A stretch of DNA of 7,264 bases from an uncultured Gloeocapsa sp. (GTDB taxonomy: Bacteria > Cyanobacteriota > Cyanobacteriia > Cyanobacteriales > Gloeocapsaceae), in contig CALGKL010000343.1 in the NCBI GenBank assembly GCA_937930495.1, forward strand, positions 1 through 7,264, in the 5' to 3' direction. This document shows positions 1 to 5,571 of the stretch, piece by piece (position 1 is the first letter of the stretch; each line of letters opens with the position of its first letter). Below the pieces are notes generated by a model. The model ran no database searches and was not told the origin of the DNA. It worked only from the letters and a program-made list of their open reading frames with translations. The position numbers and the translations under genes were made by a program.

Positions 1-1
1 A

Positions 2-268
2 CCTACTGTCACCAATCCCCAGACCAATCCCCAATGGCAAAACCTTCAAGCACAAATTAACGAACAAAGAAATCAAATACTGCAGAAAAAAAACCAAGTT
101 CTCCAACAAATGCAACAAGCGCAAATGTGCGAGTTAAATACAGAAGTTAGACAAGCTCAATTAGAAAGTTTCTTTAGGGTAGAAAAAGGCGATAATCTCG
201 TTAATAAAATGAATATAGAATTAGTTATGCGCGATGGGATCGTGGAAGAAATCAGAGGCGATATCTAA
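2..268 (+). CDS. C-terminal part of a glutamine-rich coiled-coil protein (partial, function unknown)
   Basis: An open frame runs from the left edge to a TAA at 266-268, giving 88 residues; the start lies outside the window. The first part is rich in Pro, Asn and Gln, followed by a highly charged Gln-rich stretch (about residues 15-58) with hydrophobic spacing typical of a coiled coil, containing runs such as QQMQQAQMCELNTEVRQAQL. The last 30 or so residues change character into a compact, probably folded tail (FFRVEKGDNLVNKMNIELV followed by MRDGIVEEIRGDI). No signal peptide or membrane segment is visible in this fragment. I do not recognise the family. Reading frame and stop are clear; the protein's role is not. 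It is convergent with typA. Confidence 0.7.
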   Translation, partial: PTVTNPQTNPQWQNLQAQINEQRNQILQKKNQVLQQMQQAQMCELNTEVRQAQLESFFRVEKGDNLVNKMNIELVMRDGIVEEIRGDI

Positions 269-460
269 TCTTAGAACTTACCTTTTGAGCAAGAGTTATT
301 TGTTGAAGTAGGGGGAAGGAGAATTAATTCCTCCATTCTACCTTAACCCCTAACTTTATTTATCCCTTTTATATTTCAAAAATTGACTAAAATTAAATAA
401 CCAATAGCTGAAGCATCTGAGATTATGACAGTAACTTGTTCAGAGTGCAGGTTTTGCTTA

Positions 461-485
461 AGGGGCGCTTTTGATGAGCGCCCCT
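461..485. terminator. GC-rich hairpin between convergent genes, likely bidirectional terminator
   Basis: AGGGGCGCT (461-469) and AGCGCCCCT (477-485) are perfect reverse complements, forming a 9-bp stem with a 7-base loop. On the + strand it is followed by AATTTTA, a short T-containing tract. On the minus strand it begins 4 bases after the typA stop codon but is followed by TAAGCAAAAC, without a U run. The position between two convergent genes fits a shared terminator; the tract is better for the + direction although the + gene ends almost 200 bp upstream. Confidence 0.55.
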
Positions 486-489
486 AATT

Positions 490-2283
490 TTAGCGTTTAG
501 CTAACTTCTTACTTTTCACCTTGCGTAAACGTATAGATTCAGGGGTAACCTCCACCAATTCATCAGAACCAATGTATTCTAAAGCTCTTTCTAAAGTCAT
601 TTCCACAGGTGCTTGTAATTGTACCAACTCATCCCCAGTAGCGGAACGATGGTTAGTTAACTGTTTAGTCTTACAGACATTGAGTTCTAAATCTTGGGGA
701 CGGTTATGTTCTCCAATAATCATCCCCTTATAGACTTTCGTTCCAGGGGTAATAAAGAAAACACCGCGATCCTCAGCATTTTTAAGAGCATAAAAAGTAG
801 CCACACCCTCTTCAATAGCAATAATTGTGCCATTGTAACGAGTTTCCACCTCACCACAGAGAGGACGATATTCTAAGAAACTGTGGTTCATAATTCCTTC
901 ACCACGAGTGATGCGGATAAAATCTCCTCGGAAACCGATTAAACCCCTAGCGGGAACAACGAACTCTAACTGAGTACGTCCGTTACCTCCTGCTTGCATA
1001 TCCTGCATTTCCCCTTTCCGTTGTCCGAGACGTTCGATACAAGAACCTACCGCTTCATCAGGAACGTCTAAGACTAGATATTCAAAAGGTTCACAGGGTT
1101 GACCGCTGACTTCCCGATAGATAACCTGAGGTTGGGACACTTGGAACTCGTAACCCTCACGGCGCATGGTTTCGATTAAAATCCCTAAATGCAGTTCGCC
1201 ACGTCCTGAGACGAGGAATTGTTCAGGAGAATCCCCATCTTCTACCCTTAAAGCTACGTTAGTTTCTAATTCTCGCATTAGGCGATCGCGTATTTGTCGA
1301 GAGGTCACAAAAGTACCCTCTTGTCCGGCGAAAGGAGAATCATTAACCGAGAAAGTCATTTGCAGGGTAGGTTCATCCACCTTAATCAAGGGTAATGCTT
1401 GTGGTTCATCCGGACAAGTAATCGTATCACCGATATTCGCCTCAGCAAAACCAGCTACAGCTACGATATTACCCGCACTAGCTTCGGTGAGTTCTACTCT
1501 TTGCAGACCTTCAAAACCCAACAATTTACTAATTTTTCCCTTAATTATTTGGGTATGATCTTTAATTAAGGTGGCTTGTTGATTGGCGCGGATTGTGCCA
1601 TTATGAATTCTCCCAATTACAATGCGTCCTAGATAATCCGAGTAATCTAATGTAGTAACTTGTAATTGTAAGGGTTTACTAGGATCGCCTGCTGGTGGGG
1701 GAACGTGTTGTAAGATAGCTTCAAACAGAGGCTGCATATCTTTGCCTTCCTCGTCTAAATGATTTTTGGCAAACCCAGCTAAACCAGAAGCGAATAAGGT
1801 CACAAAATCACATTGATCATCATCTGCACCCAATTCGACAAACAGGTCAAAAACCTTATCTATAGCTATATTGGGGTCGGCGTTAGGGCGATCTATTTTA
1901 TTAATCACCACAATCGGTCTTAAGCCTTGTTCGAGGGCTTTTTTTAGGACAAACCGAGTTTGGGGCATTGGTCCTTCATTAGCATCGACAATGAGAAGAC
2001 AACCATCCACCATCCCCAAAACTCGTTCTACTTCTCCCCCAAAATCTGCGTGTCCAGGAGTATCAACGATATTAATAAGAATATCTTTATAACGAACTGC
2101 CGTGTTTTTTGCTAAAATAGTAATACCCCGTTCTCTTTCTAAGTCATTAGAATCCATGACACAGGTGGGGATTTCTTCCCCTTCACGGAAAATCCCAGAC
2201 TGTTTTAAGAGAGCATCGACTAGAGTAGTTTTGCCATGGTCAACGTGAGCAATGATAGCAACGTTGCGAATAGGAAGAGACAT
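490..2283 (-). CDS. typA: Translational GTPase TypA/BipA
   Basis: A 597-residue protein of the usual TypA/BipA length. It is an EF-G-like ribosome-binding GTPase, known in bacteria to act in late 50S assembly and in growth under cold or other stress. The GTPase motifs are all visible: P-loop AHVDHGKT (residues 12-19), switch I ERGITI (51-56), DTPGH (74-78), NKID (128-131) and a G5-like FASG (164-167). The catalytic-type His of DTPGH is present. After the G domain come the beta-barrel domain II (about 205-295), EF-G III-like and V-like domains (about 305-480, with [19 protein letters not shown] and [12 protein letters not shown]) and the TypA-specific C-terminal domain ending in a basic tail. 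The ATG at 2283 is chosen because [20 protein letters not shown] is the family's normal N-terminus. No clear Shine-Dalgarno sequence precedes it. It appears to be a single-gene unit, divergent from the 2361 gene with 77 bp between starts. Confidence 0.97.
   Translation of the reverse strand: MSLPIRNVAIIAHVDHGKTTLVDALLKQSGIFREGEEIPTCVMDSNDLERERGITILAKNTAVRYKDILINIVDTPGHADFGGEVERVLGMVDGCLLIVDANEGPMPQTRFVLKKALEQGLRPIVVINKIDRPNADPNIAIDKVFDLFVELGADDDQCDFVTLFASGLAGFAKNHLDEEGKDMQPLFEAILQHVPPPAGDPSKPLQLQVTTLDYSDYLGRIVIGRIHNGTIRANQQATLIKDHTQIIKGKISKLLGFEGLQRVELTEASAGNIVAVAGFAEANIGDTITCPDEPQALPLIKVDEPTLQMTFSVNDSPFAGQEGTFVTSRQIRDRLMRELETNVALRVEDGDSPEQFLVSGRGELHLGILIETMRREGYEFQVSQPQVIYREVSGQPCEPFEYLVLDVPDEAVGSCIERLGQRKGEMQDMQAGGNGRTQLEFVVPARGLIGFRGDFIRITRGEGIMNHSFLEYRPLCGEVETRYNGTIIAIEEGVATFYALKNAEDRGVFFITPGTKVYKGMIIGEHNRPQDLELNVCKTKQLTNHRSATGDELVQLQAPVEMTLERALEYIGSDELVEVTPESIRLRKVKSKKLAKR
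1282..1289. repeat. HIP1 octamer GCGATCGC (within typA)
   Basis: This is a perfect palindromic HIP1 site, the highly iterated octamer of many cyanobacterial genomes. It lies inside the typA coding region. Confidence 0.85.
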
Positions 2284-2360
2284 ACAAAAATTAAACTAAA
2301 AGTTTCTTAACAATTTTAACCTAAATTAAGTCTTTATGACTACTACAAAAACAGATAGTT

Positions 2361-2882
2361 ATGATTAATCAATTTCGCTGTCAATATCCCCAAGGTAGCA
2401 TCATCAGTGAGCTAGTCAGCACTAAACATGGTAAATATATCGTCAAAGTTACCCTAGAATCAGAGGGAAAAATTCTCGCTACAGCTTTAGCAGGAGCAGA
2501 AACCGTAGAATTAGCTGAAGATAGAGCTAGAGAGAGAGCTTTTGCTCTTGTAGATTTTCCTCTCCCCAAATCTGAAGCAACAGTCAAAGTTTCTCCTCCC
2601 TCCCCTCCCCCACCTAATTCCCCTGTAGAGACAAACCCTACCCCACCCATTTCCCCTGTAGAGACTACCCCAAAGGAAACCTTTATCCCTAGTGGGGGAG
2701 ATTTTGTCGCCGACATCATCGCTGAGATTAATTTACAGATGGAACGTTTAGCGTGGACAAGAGATCAAGGAAAAGATTATTTACTCAAAACCTACGGCAA
2801 AAAATCCCGTCATTTATTATCGGATCAAGAACTGATTGAGTTTCTTAACTATCTTAAAAATCAAGTAAGTAGGGACCCTTAG
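2361..2882 (+). CDS. Conserved cyanobacterial hypothetical protein, dsRNA-binding-like N-domain, Pro-rich linker, C-terminal helical module
   Basis: The protein has 173 residues in three visible parts. The N-terminal domain (about 1-66) has a beta-beta-(beta)-alpha pattern, KYIVKVTLES, then KILATALAG, then TVELAEDRARERAFALV. Its spacing resembles the C-terminal part of a double-stranded RNA-binding fold, but the usual basic KKxAK motif is not present. Residues 77-107 form a linker rich in Pro, Ser and Thr, in which SPVET occurs twice. The C-terminal part (about 113-168) is helical and contains LAWTRDQGKDYLLKTYGKKS followed by RHLLSDQELIEFLNYL. Similar W...YGK.SR..LSD.EL..FL tails occur after DNA- or RNA-handling domains, which is recalled rather than checked. 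The ATG at 2361 begins a natural MINQFRCQYPQGS N-terminus; no strong ribosome binding site is present. A nucleic-acid-binding role is inference only. No signal peptide or membrane span is seen. Confidence 0.85.
   Translation: MINQFRCQYPQGSIISELVSTKHGKYIVKVTLESEGKILATALAGAETVELAEDRARERAFALVDFPLPKSEATVKVSPPSPPPPNSPVETNPTPPISPVETTPKETFIPSGGDFVADIIAEINLQMERLAWTRDQGKDYLLKTYGKKSRHLLSDQELIEFLNYLKNQVSRDP
2618..2665 (+). repeat. Two copies of a 15-bp in-frame direct repeat in the linker
   Basis: TTCCCCTGTAGAGAC occurs at 2618-2632 and again at 2651-2665, offset 33 bp (11 codons), so both copies encode SPVET in the same frame. This marks the linker as having grown by local duplication; it falls in the Pro-rich spacer and not in either folded domain. 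Confidence 0.8.
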
Positions 2883-2917
2883 ACTAAACACTAACCCCCG
2901 AACCCCTAACTCCTTTC

Positions 2918-2957
2918 TTAACTTTGTCTTAAACTTAAGTAAGAGAGTTAAACTTAA
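2918..2957 (+). promoter_or_regulatory. Candidate promoter/operator of the arsR-family gene
   Basis: Just upstream of the ArsR start codon, TTAAACTTAA occurs twice (2929-2938 and 2948-2957), offset 19 bp or about two helical turns. The perfect palindrome ACTTAAGT (2933-2940) overlaps the first copy. TTAACT (2918-2923) and AGTTAA (2946-2951) form a wider dyad around nearly the same centre. A possible -35 TTGTCT (2924-2929) and weak -10 TAAACT (2949-2954) would place these repeats over the promoter, as expected of an autoregulated ArsR gene. The region is AT-rich, so chance repeats are possible. Confidence 0.35.
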
Positions 2958-2971
2958 ATTAACGACAATTG

Positions 2972-3316
2972 ATGCAAAACAGTAGTATATTAAAAGGTTT
3001 TCATGCTCTTTCCGAACCGATTCGTTTACAGATTCTGGAATTACTCAAATCGGGAGAATTATGTGTCTGTGAATTAGCCGATCGCCTCAATCTTAAGCAA
3101 TCCAAACTCTCTTTTCACCTAAAAACCCTTAAAGAAGCAGGTTTGTTGCGCTCCCGTCAAGAGGGAAAATGGATTTACTATAGTTTAAACCTCTCCCAAT
3201 TGGTAGATTTAGAGCAATATCTAGCCGAATATCGACGCTTTAATAAGCTTCTCCCTGTTCGCCATAACTTTAAGATAAATCAAGTCCTAGACTTTTCTCT
3301 CCTGGACGAAAGTTAA
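2972..3316 (+). CDS. ArsR/SmtB-family metal(loid)-sensing transcriptional repressor
   Basis: Counted from ATG 2972, this is a 114-residue winged-helix repressor. ALSEPIRLQILELLKSGEL (residues 12-30) is the conserved first part. ELCVCEL (29-35) matches the alpha-3 metal-binding box of arsenic-sensing ArsR proteins, giving Cys31 and Cys33; the third Cys of the E. coli box is Ala36 here. The recognition helix is about 42-57 (KQSKLSFHLKTLKEAG) and the wing is RSRQEGKWIYYSL (60-72). The C-terminal helix lacks the His/Asp pattern of the SmtB-type alpha-5 zinc site, so As(III) or Sb(III), or another thiophilic metal, is the likely signal. A TTG one codon earlier (2969) is also in frame, but the ATG is preferred. 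No arsenic transporter, reductase or methylase gene lies next to it, so its target is unknown. Its last 30 bp overlap the convergent DUF3598 gene. Confidence 0.92.
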   Translation: MQNSSILKGFHALSEPIRLQILELLKSGELCVCELADRLNLKQSKLSFHLKTLKEAGLLRSRQEGKWIYYSLNLSQLVDLEQYLAEYRRFNKLLPVRHNFKINQVLDFSLLDES

Positions 3317-4105
3317 ACCGGTCCATTCCCCCTTGGAATTATAACTACGGATTAATCGCTGTCTCATTGTGGGTTGGATTAACCAACCTATTTCTAAAAA
3401 AAAGGATTGCCCAGATTCGATGACTAGGGGAAAAGTAACCGAAGCGCCATCAGGTAATAGCAATAGGCGTACAGGTGGTTTACTAGTTTCAAAATCGATC
3501 AGATTATCTTGAATCTGAGCTTGGGAAGTAATGGTTGTTTGGGCAAAACTCAGTTTTTGACGTAATTGTTGATTGATTTTGCTTATTTCTAATTGGGTTG
3601 TCTGGATGGGGGATTGACTAAAGTCGGTAGAGATGGTGGTTGTTGTTCCTTGCCAAGTACCTAGAAGTTGTTCTACGGTTAAAGGGGGGTTTTCCGGTTG
3701 GTTACTGTGGGGGAGTTTTTCCCGAATCAGGGTCAGAGCAGTAGGTTGGGCTCCTTGATTATATAAGATAACGATGCGCAGACGCCGATCGCCGTTAATT
3801 AAGCCCAATTCCGCACCACATTGACTCCAGGGTGACCAAAATATTGAACCTTGGGAAAAAGCGCCATTTTGACAAAACAAGATATTACGATTGAGAGAGC
3901 TATAGGTAAGTACGGTTTCTTGAGGAGGTTGTAGGGGAGGGAGATAGCGGACCACTTGATGTATGGTTTTATTGCCATAGAGTCCCTCTAGAGATACGAT
4001 GGTAGGGGTGTCTTCTTTTATTTCTCCTGTGGGGGATAAACGAGTAAATGAACCATGCCATTGACCCAAATTTTCTAGTAAACATTCCCATTGAGATTTA
4101 ATCAT
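3287..4105 (-). CDS. DUF3598 family protein, two tandem lipocalin/calycin-like barrels
   Basis: The protein has 272 residues from ATG 4105. It resembles the cyanobacterial DUF3598 family. The barrel-entry motif occurs twice: NLGQWHGSF (from residue 12) and LLGTWQG (from residue 148). The two halves are each rich in alternating beta-strand sequence and are joined by a Pro-rich stretch (about 129-142). The C-terminus, MRQRLIRSYNSKGEWTGLTF plus VQERKV, has the family's RQR..R.Y...GEW pattern. There is no signal peptide or membrane segment, so it is probably cytosolic. The fold is related to lipocalins and to CpcS-type bilin lyases, but no bilin or lyase role is shown here. Start choice: ATGs at 4117 and 4192 are also in frame, but MIKSQWECLLENLGQW matches the expected N-terminus, and the longer version would be antisense to the small ORF at 4107-4199. 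The gene lies 96 bp downstream of rimK on the same strand and could be cotranscribed. Confidence 0.85.
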   Translation of the reverse strand: MIKSQWECLLENLGQWHGSFTRLSPTGEIKEDTPTIVSLEGLYGNKTIHQVVRYLPPLQPPQETVLTYSSLNRNILFCQNGAFSQGSIFWSPWSQCGAELGLINGDRRLRIVILYNQGAQPTALTLIREKLPHSNQPENPPLTVEQLLGTWQGTTTTISTDFSQSPIQTTQLEISKINQQLRQKLSFAQTTITSQAQIQDNLIDFETSKPPVRLLLLPDGASVTFPLVIESGQSFFLEIGWLIQPTMRQRLIRSYNSKGEWTGLTFVQERKV

Positions 4106-4106
4106 T

Positions 4107-4199
4107 ATGGATGCCATTCTCGGTATTGTAGCTATATTAATAGTTTTAGCTGGTTTGTGGATGCTTTGGGCTGGTGTTGCTGATTTAAACAAAAAATAG
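4107..4199 (+). CDS. Candidate 30-aa single-span membrane peptide
   Basis: The ORF has an ATG at 4107 and a TAG at 4197-4199. It encodes 30 residues beginning MDAILGIVAILIVLAGLWML and ending ADLNKK. Residues 3-24 are almost wholly hydrophobic (Ile, Leu, Val, Ala, Gly, two Trp), matching one membrane-spanning helix, and the Lys-Lys tail would favour a cytosolic C-terminus. This resembles in size and layout the small subunits of photosynthetic or respiratory complexes, but it is not a PsbN, PetG/L/M/N, PsaM or Psb30 sequence that I recognise. It fills the gap between rimK and DUF3598 almost exactly: its ATG is 1 bp from the DUF3598 ATG (divergent) and its stop is 2 bp from the rimK stop (convergent). 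The only ribosome-binding hint is GAG at 4093-4095. It could be a chance ORF in a 5' leader, so confidence is moderate. Confidence 0.45.
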   Translation: MDAILGIVAILIVLAGLWMLWAGVADLNKK

Positions 4200-4201
4200 G
4201 T

Positions 4202-5107
4202 TTAATATTGGGAATCGGCGCGATTTTTGACTTGGATCGCACTTTTGGTGACAAAATCAATGATTTTACCCGCTACATCGATGTTTGTCGCTGCTTCGAT
4301 TCCTTCTAACCCTGGAGAAGAATTAACTTCTAAAACCAAGGCACCGTGATTAGAGCGCAATAAATCTACTCCTGCTACGCCTAAACCCATGGCTTTAACC
4401 GCTCGTACCGCTGTACTTCTTTCTTCGGGTGTGAGTTTAATTTTTTCGGCTTTACCGCCTCGGTGCAGATTAGAACGAAATTCTCCCTCTAATCCTTGGC
4501 GTTTCATGGAAGCTACGACTTTATCACCGATGACAAAACAACGAATATCAGCCCCTTGAGATTCTTTGATATATTCTTGCACCAGAATATTGGCATCTAA
4601 ACCCCGAAAGGCTTCGATTACTGATTTGGCTGCTTGATGGGTCTCCGCTAACACTACCCCAATACCTTGAGTCCCTTCGAGGAGTTTAATGACTACCGGC
4701 GCTCCCCCAACGCTTTCAATTAAACCATCGATATCTTCTGTCGCGTGGGCACATCCTGTTACGGGTAACCCTATTCCTTTGCGAGCTAATAACTGCAGAC
4801 AACGTAGTTTGTCTCTAGACCGGGATATGGCTTGAGAATCGTTAGCACTAAACACCCCCATGACTTCAAATTGTCTGACTACTGCTGTGCCATAAAAGGT
4901 ACGAGAAGCACCAATTCGAGGTATCACCGCGTCAAAATCCTCTAGGGGTTTACCTTTATACATAATCGTTGGTTTATGAGCGGTTATGTTCATATAACAA
5001 CGCAAATAATTAATTATCTGTACTTCGTGACCTTGAGCTTCTCCTGCTTCTTTAAGACGTCTTGTAGAATATAAGCTAGAATCCTGTGACAAAATAGCGA
5101 TTTTCAT
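4202..5107 (-). CDS. rimK: RimK-type alpha-L-glutamate ligase (ribosomal protein S6 modification)
   Basis: At 301 residues it is almost the same length as E. coli RimK (300) and collinear with it. Family members add glutamate residues to the C-terminus of ribosomal protein S6 in an ATP-dependent reaction and can make poly-alpha-glutamate. The N-terminal domain has [20 protein letters not shown] and [16 protein letters not shown]. The ATP-grasp core shows [20 protein letters not shown] (about 98-117), the glycine-rich loop [43 protein letters not shown], and the Mg-binding end [15 protein letters not shown]. All the expected ATP-grasp elements appear intact. ATG 5107 matches the family start; a weak AAAG lies just upstream. 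It follows the protease-like gene by 22 bp on the same strand, a pairing known from other bacteria, so the two are very likely cotranscribed. It is convergent with the small ORF at 4107. Confidence 0.96.
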   Translation of the reverse strand: MKIAILSQDSSLYSTRRLKEAGEAQGHEVQIINYLRCYMNITAHKPTIMYKGKPLEDFDAVIPRIGASRTFYGTAVVRQFEVMGVFSANDSQAISRSRDKLRCLQLLARKGIGLPVTGCAHATEDIDGLIESVGGAPVVIKLLEGTQGIGVVLAETHQAAKSVIEAFRGLDANILVQEYIKESQGADIRCFVIGDKVVASMKRQGLEGEFRSNLHRGGKAEKIKLTPEERSTAVRAVKAMGLGVAGVDLLRSNHGALVLEVNSSPGLEGIEAATNIDVAGKIIDFVTKSAIQVKNRADSQY

Positions 5108-5129
5108 TATCTTTAACTAAAAAAATAGA

Positions 5130-5561
5130 TTAACCAAGCAGAAACGATCGCCCTGGATCCACAACAAAATGTCCCCGCAATGCTTGTCGACCCAAAAGCA
5201 TCCGAAATCCCATTAAATCACGATTGGTTAGGGTTAGCTCAATTTTCCAGCTATTTCCGTTTACTTCTACCCTCGTTCTAATTACTGGTCGATTTTGGAC
5301 GTGTCCCCCAGAATTTTTAACCTCTTTATAACCCAACAACTCAGCACTTGCATTTATAGTATCACGACTATTTTTCTGGTAGGGATGAATCTGAAAACTG
5401 ACCATCGGTTTGCCATCTTGGTAAAATTCCTTGATCTGGAAAGCATGAAGTGCTGATGTTCTGGCACCTGTATCGATTTTAGCTTTAATTTTAGGAATAT
5501 TTAATTCAGGTAAAGCGATAATTTCCCGCCAACCAATGGTAGTTAGTATTTTTTTGACCAT
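5130..5561 (-). CDS. RimK-associated retropepsin-like aspartic protease (RimB / 'ATP-dependent zinc protease' family)
   Basis: The protein has 143 residues and starts with ATG 5561. It belongs to the COG4067 / RimK-LysX-associated family, first labelled zinc protease but built like a single-domain retropepsin. The active-site motif is IDTGARTSALHA, with catalytic Asp30 and the flanking TGA of aspartic proteases. The second conserved block is LTNRDLMGFRMLLGRQAL (about 111-128), containing the MLLGR element, followed by FVVDPGRSFLLG at the C-terminus. The N-terminal GWREIIALPELNIPKIKAKI strand region is also typical. In Pseudomonas a relative called RimB is encoded with RimK and is thought to trim or tune S6 glutamate tails; the same partnership is inferred here from sequence type and position directly before rimK. 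No signal peptide is seen. It follows crtD by only 10 bp. No Shine-Dalgarno is evident, consistent with translation inside an operon or a leader-weak cyanobacterial start. Confidence 0.9.
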   Translation of the reverse strand: MVKKILTTIGWREIIALPELNIPKIKAKIDTGARTSALHAFQIKEFYQDGKPMVSFQIHPYQKNSRDTINASAELLGYKEVKNSGGHVQNRPVIRTRVEVNGNSWKIELTLTNRDLMGFRMLLGRQALRGHFVVDPGRSFLLG

Positions 5562-5571
5562 GTGTTGATTG

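Noticed and set aside
318..334. GGAG...CTCC around the GAATTAATTC palindrome as a terminator of the first gene
   Set aside because: The two ways of pairing compete, the stem is short and AT-rich, and no T run follows.
425..487. A 20-codon + strand ORF with three closely spaced Cys (CSECRFC)
   Set aside because: It is very short, has no ribosome binding site, and its end is made of the 461-485 hairpin. It is likely chance.
521..2092. Several + strand ORFs of 60-130 codons opposite typA
   Set aside because: They are antisense shadows of the strongly conserved typA frame and have no recognisable motifs.
2381..2719. A 112-codon minus-strand ORF opposite the 173-aa hypothetical gene
   Set aside because: Low-complexity Gly/Ser-rich translation arising from the Pro-rich linker on the other strand; the + frame has two conserved-looking domains.
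3303..3325. TGGAC/GTCCA hairpin as a terminator for arsR or DUF3598
   Set aside because: It has only a 5-bp stem with a 13-base loop and no T tract. It also overlaps coding sequence.
4106..4192. Longer DUF3598 start at 4192 adding 29 residues
   Set aside because: The added residues do not look like the family N-terminus, while MIKSQWECLLENLGQW does. The extension is simply antisense to the membrane peptide ORF.
4185..4205. TTAAAC/GTTTAA hairpin at the rimK and small-ORF stop codons
   Set aside because: A 6-bp AT-only stem except for one pair, with a 9-base loop; too weak to call a terminator.
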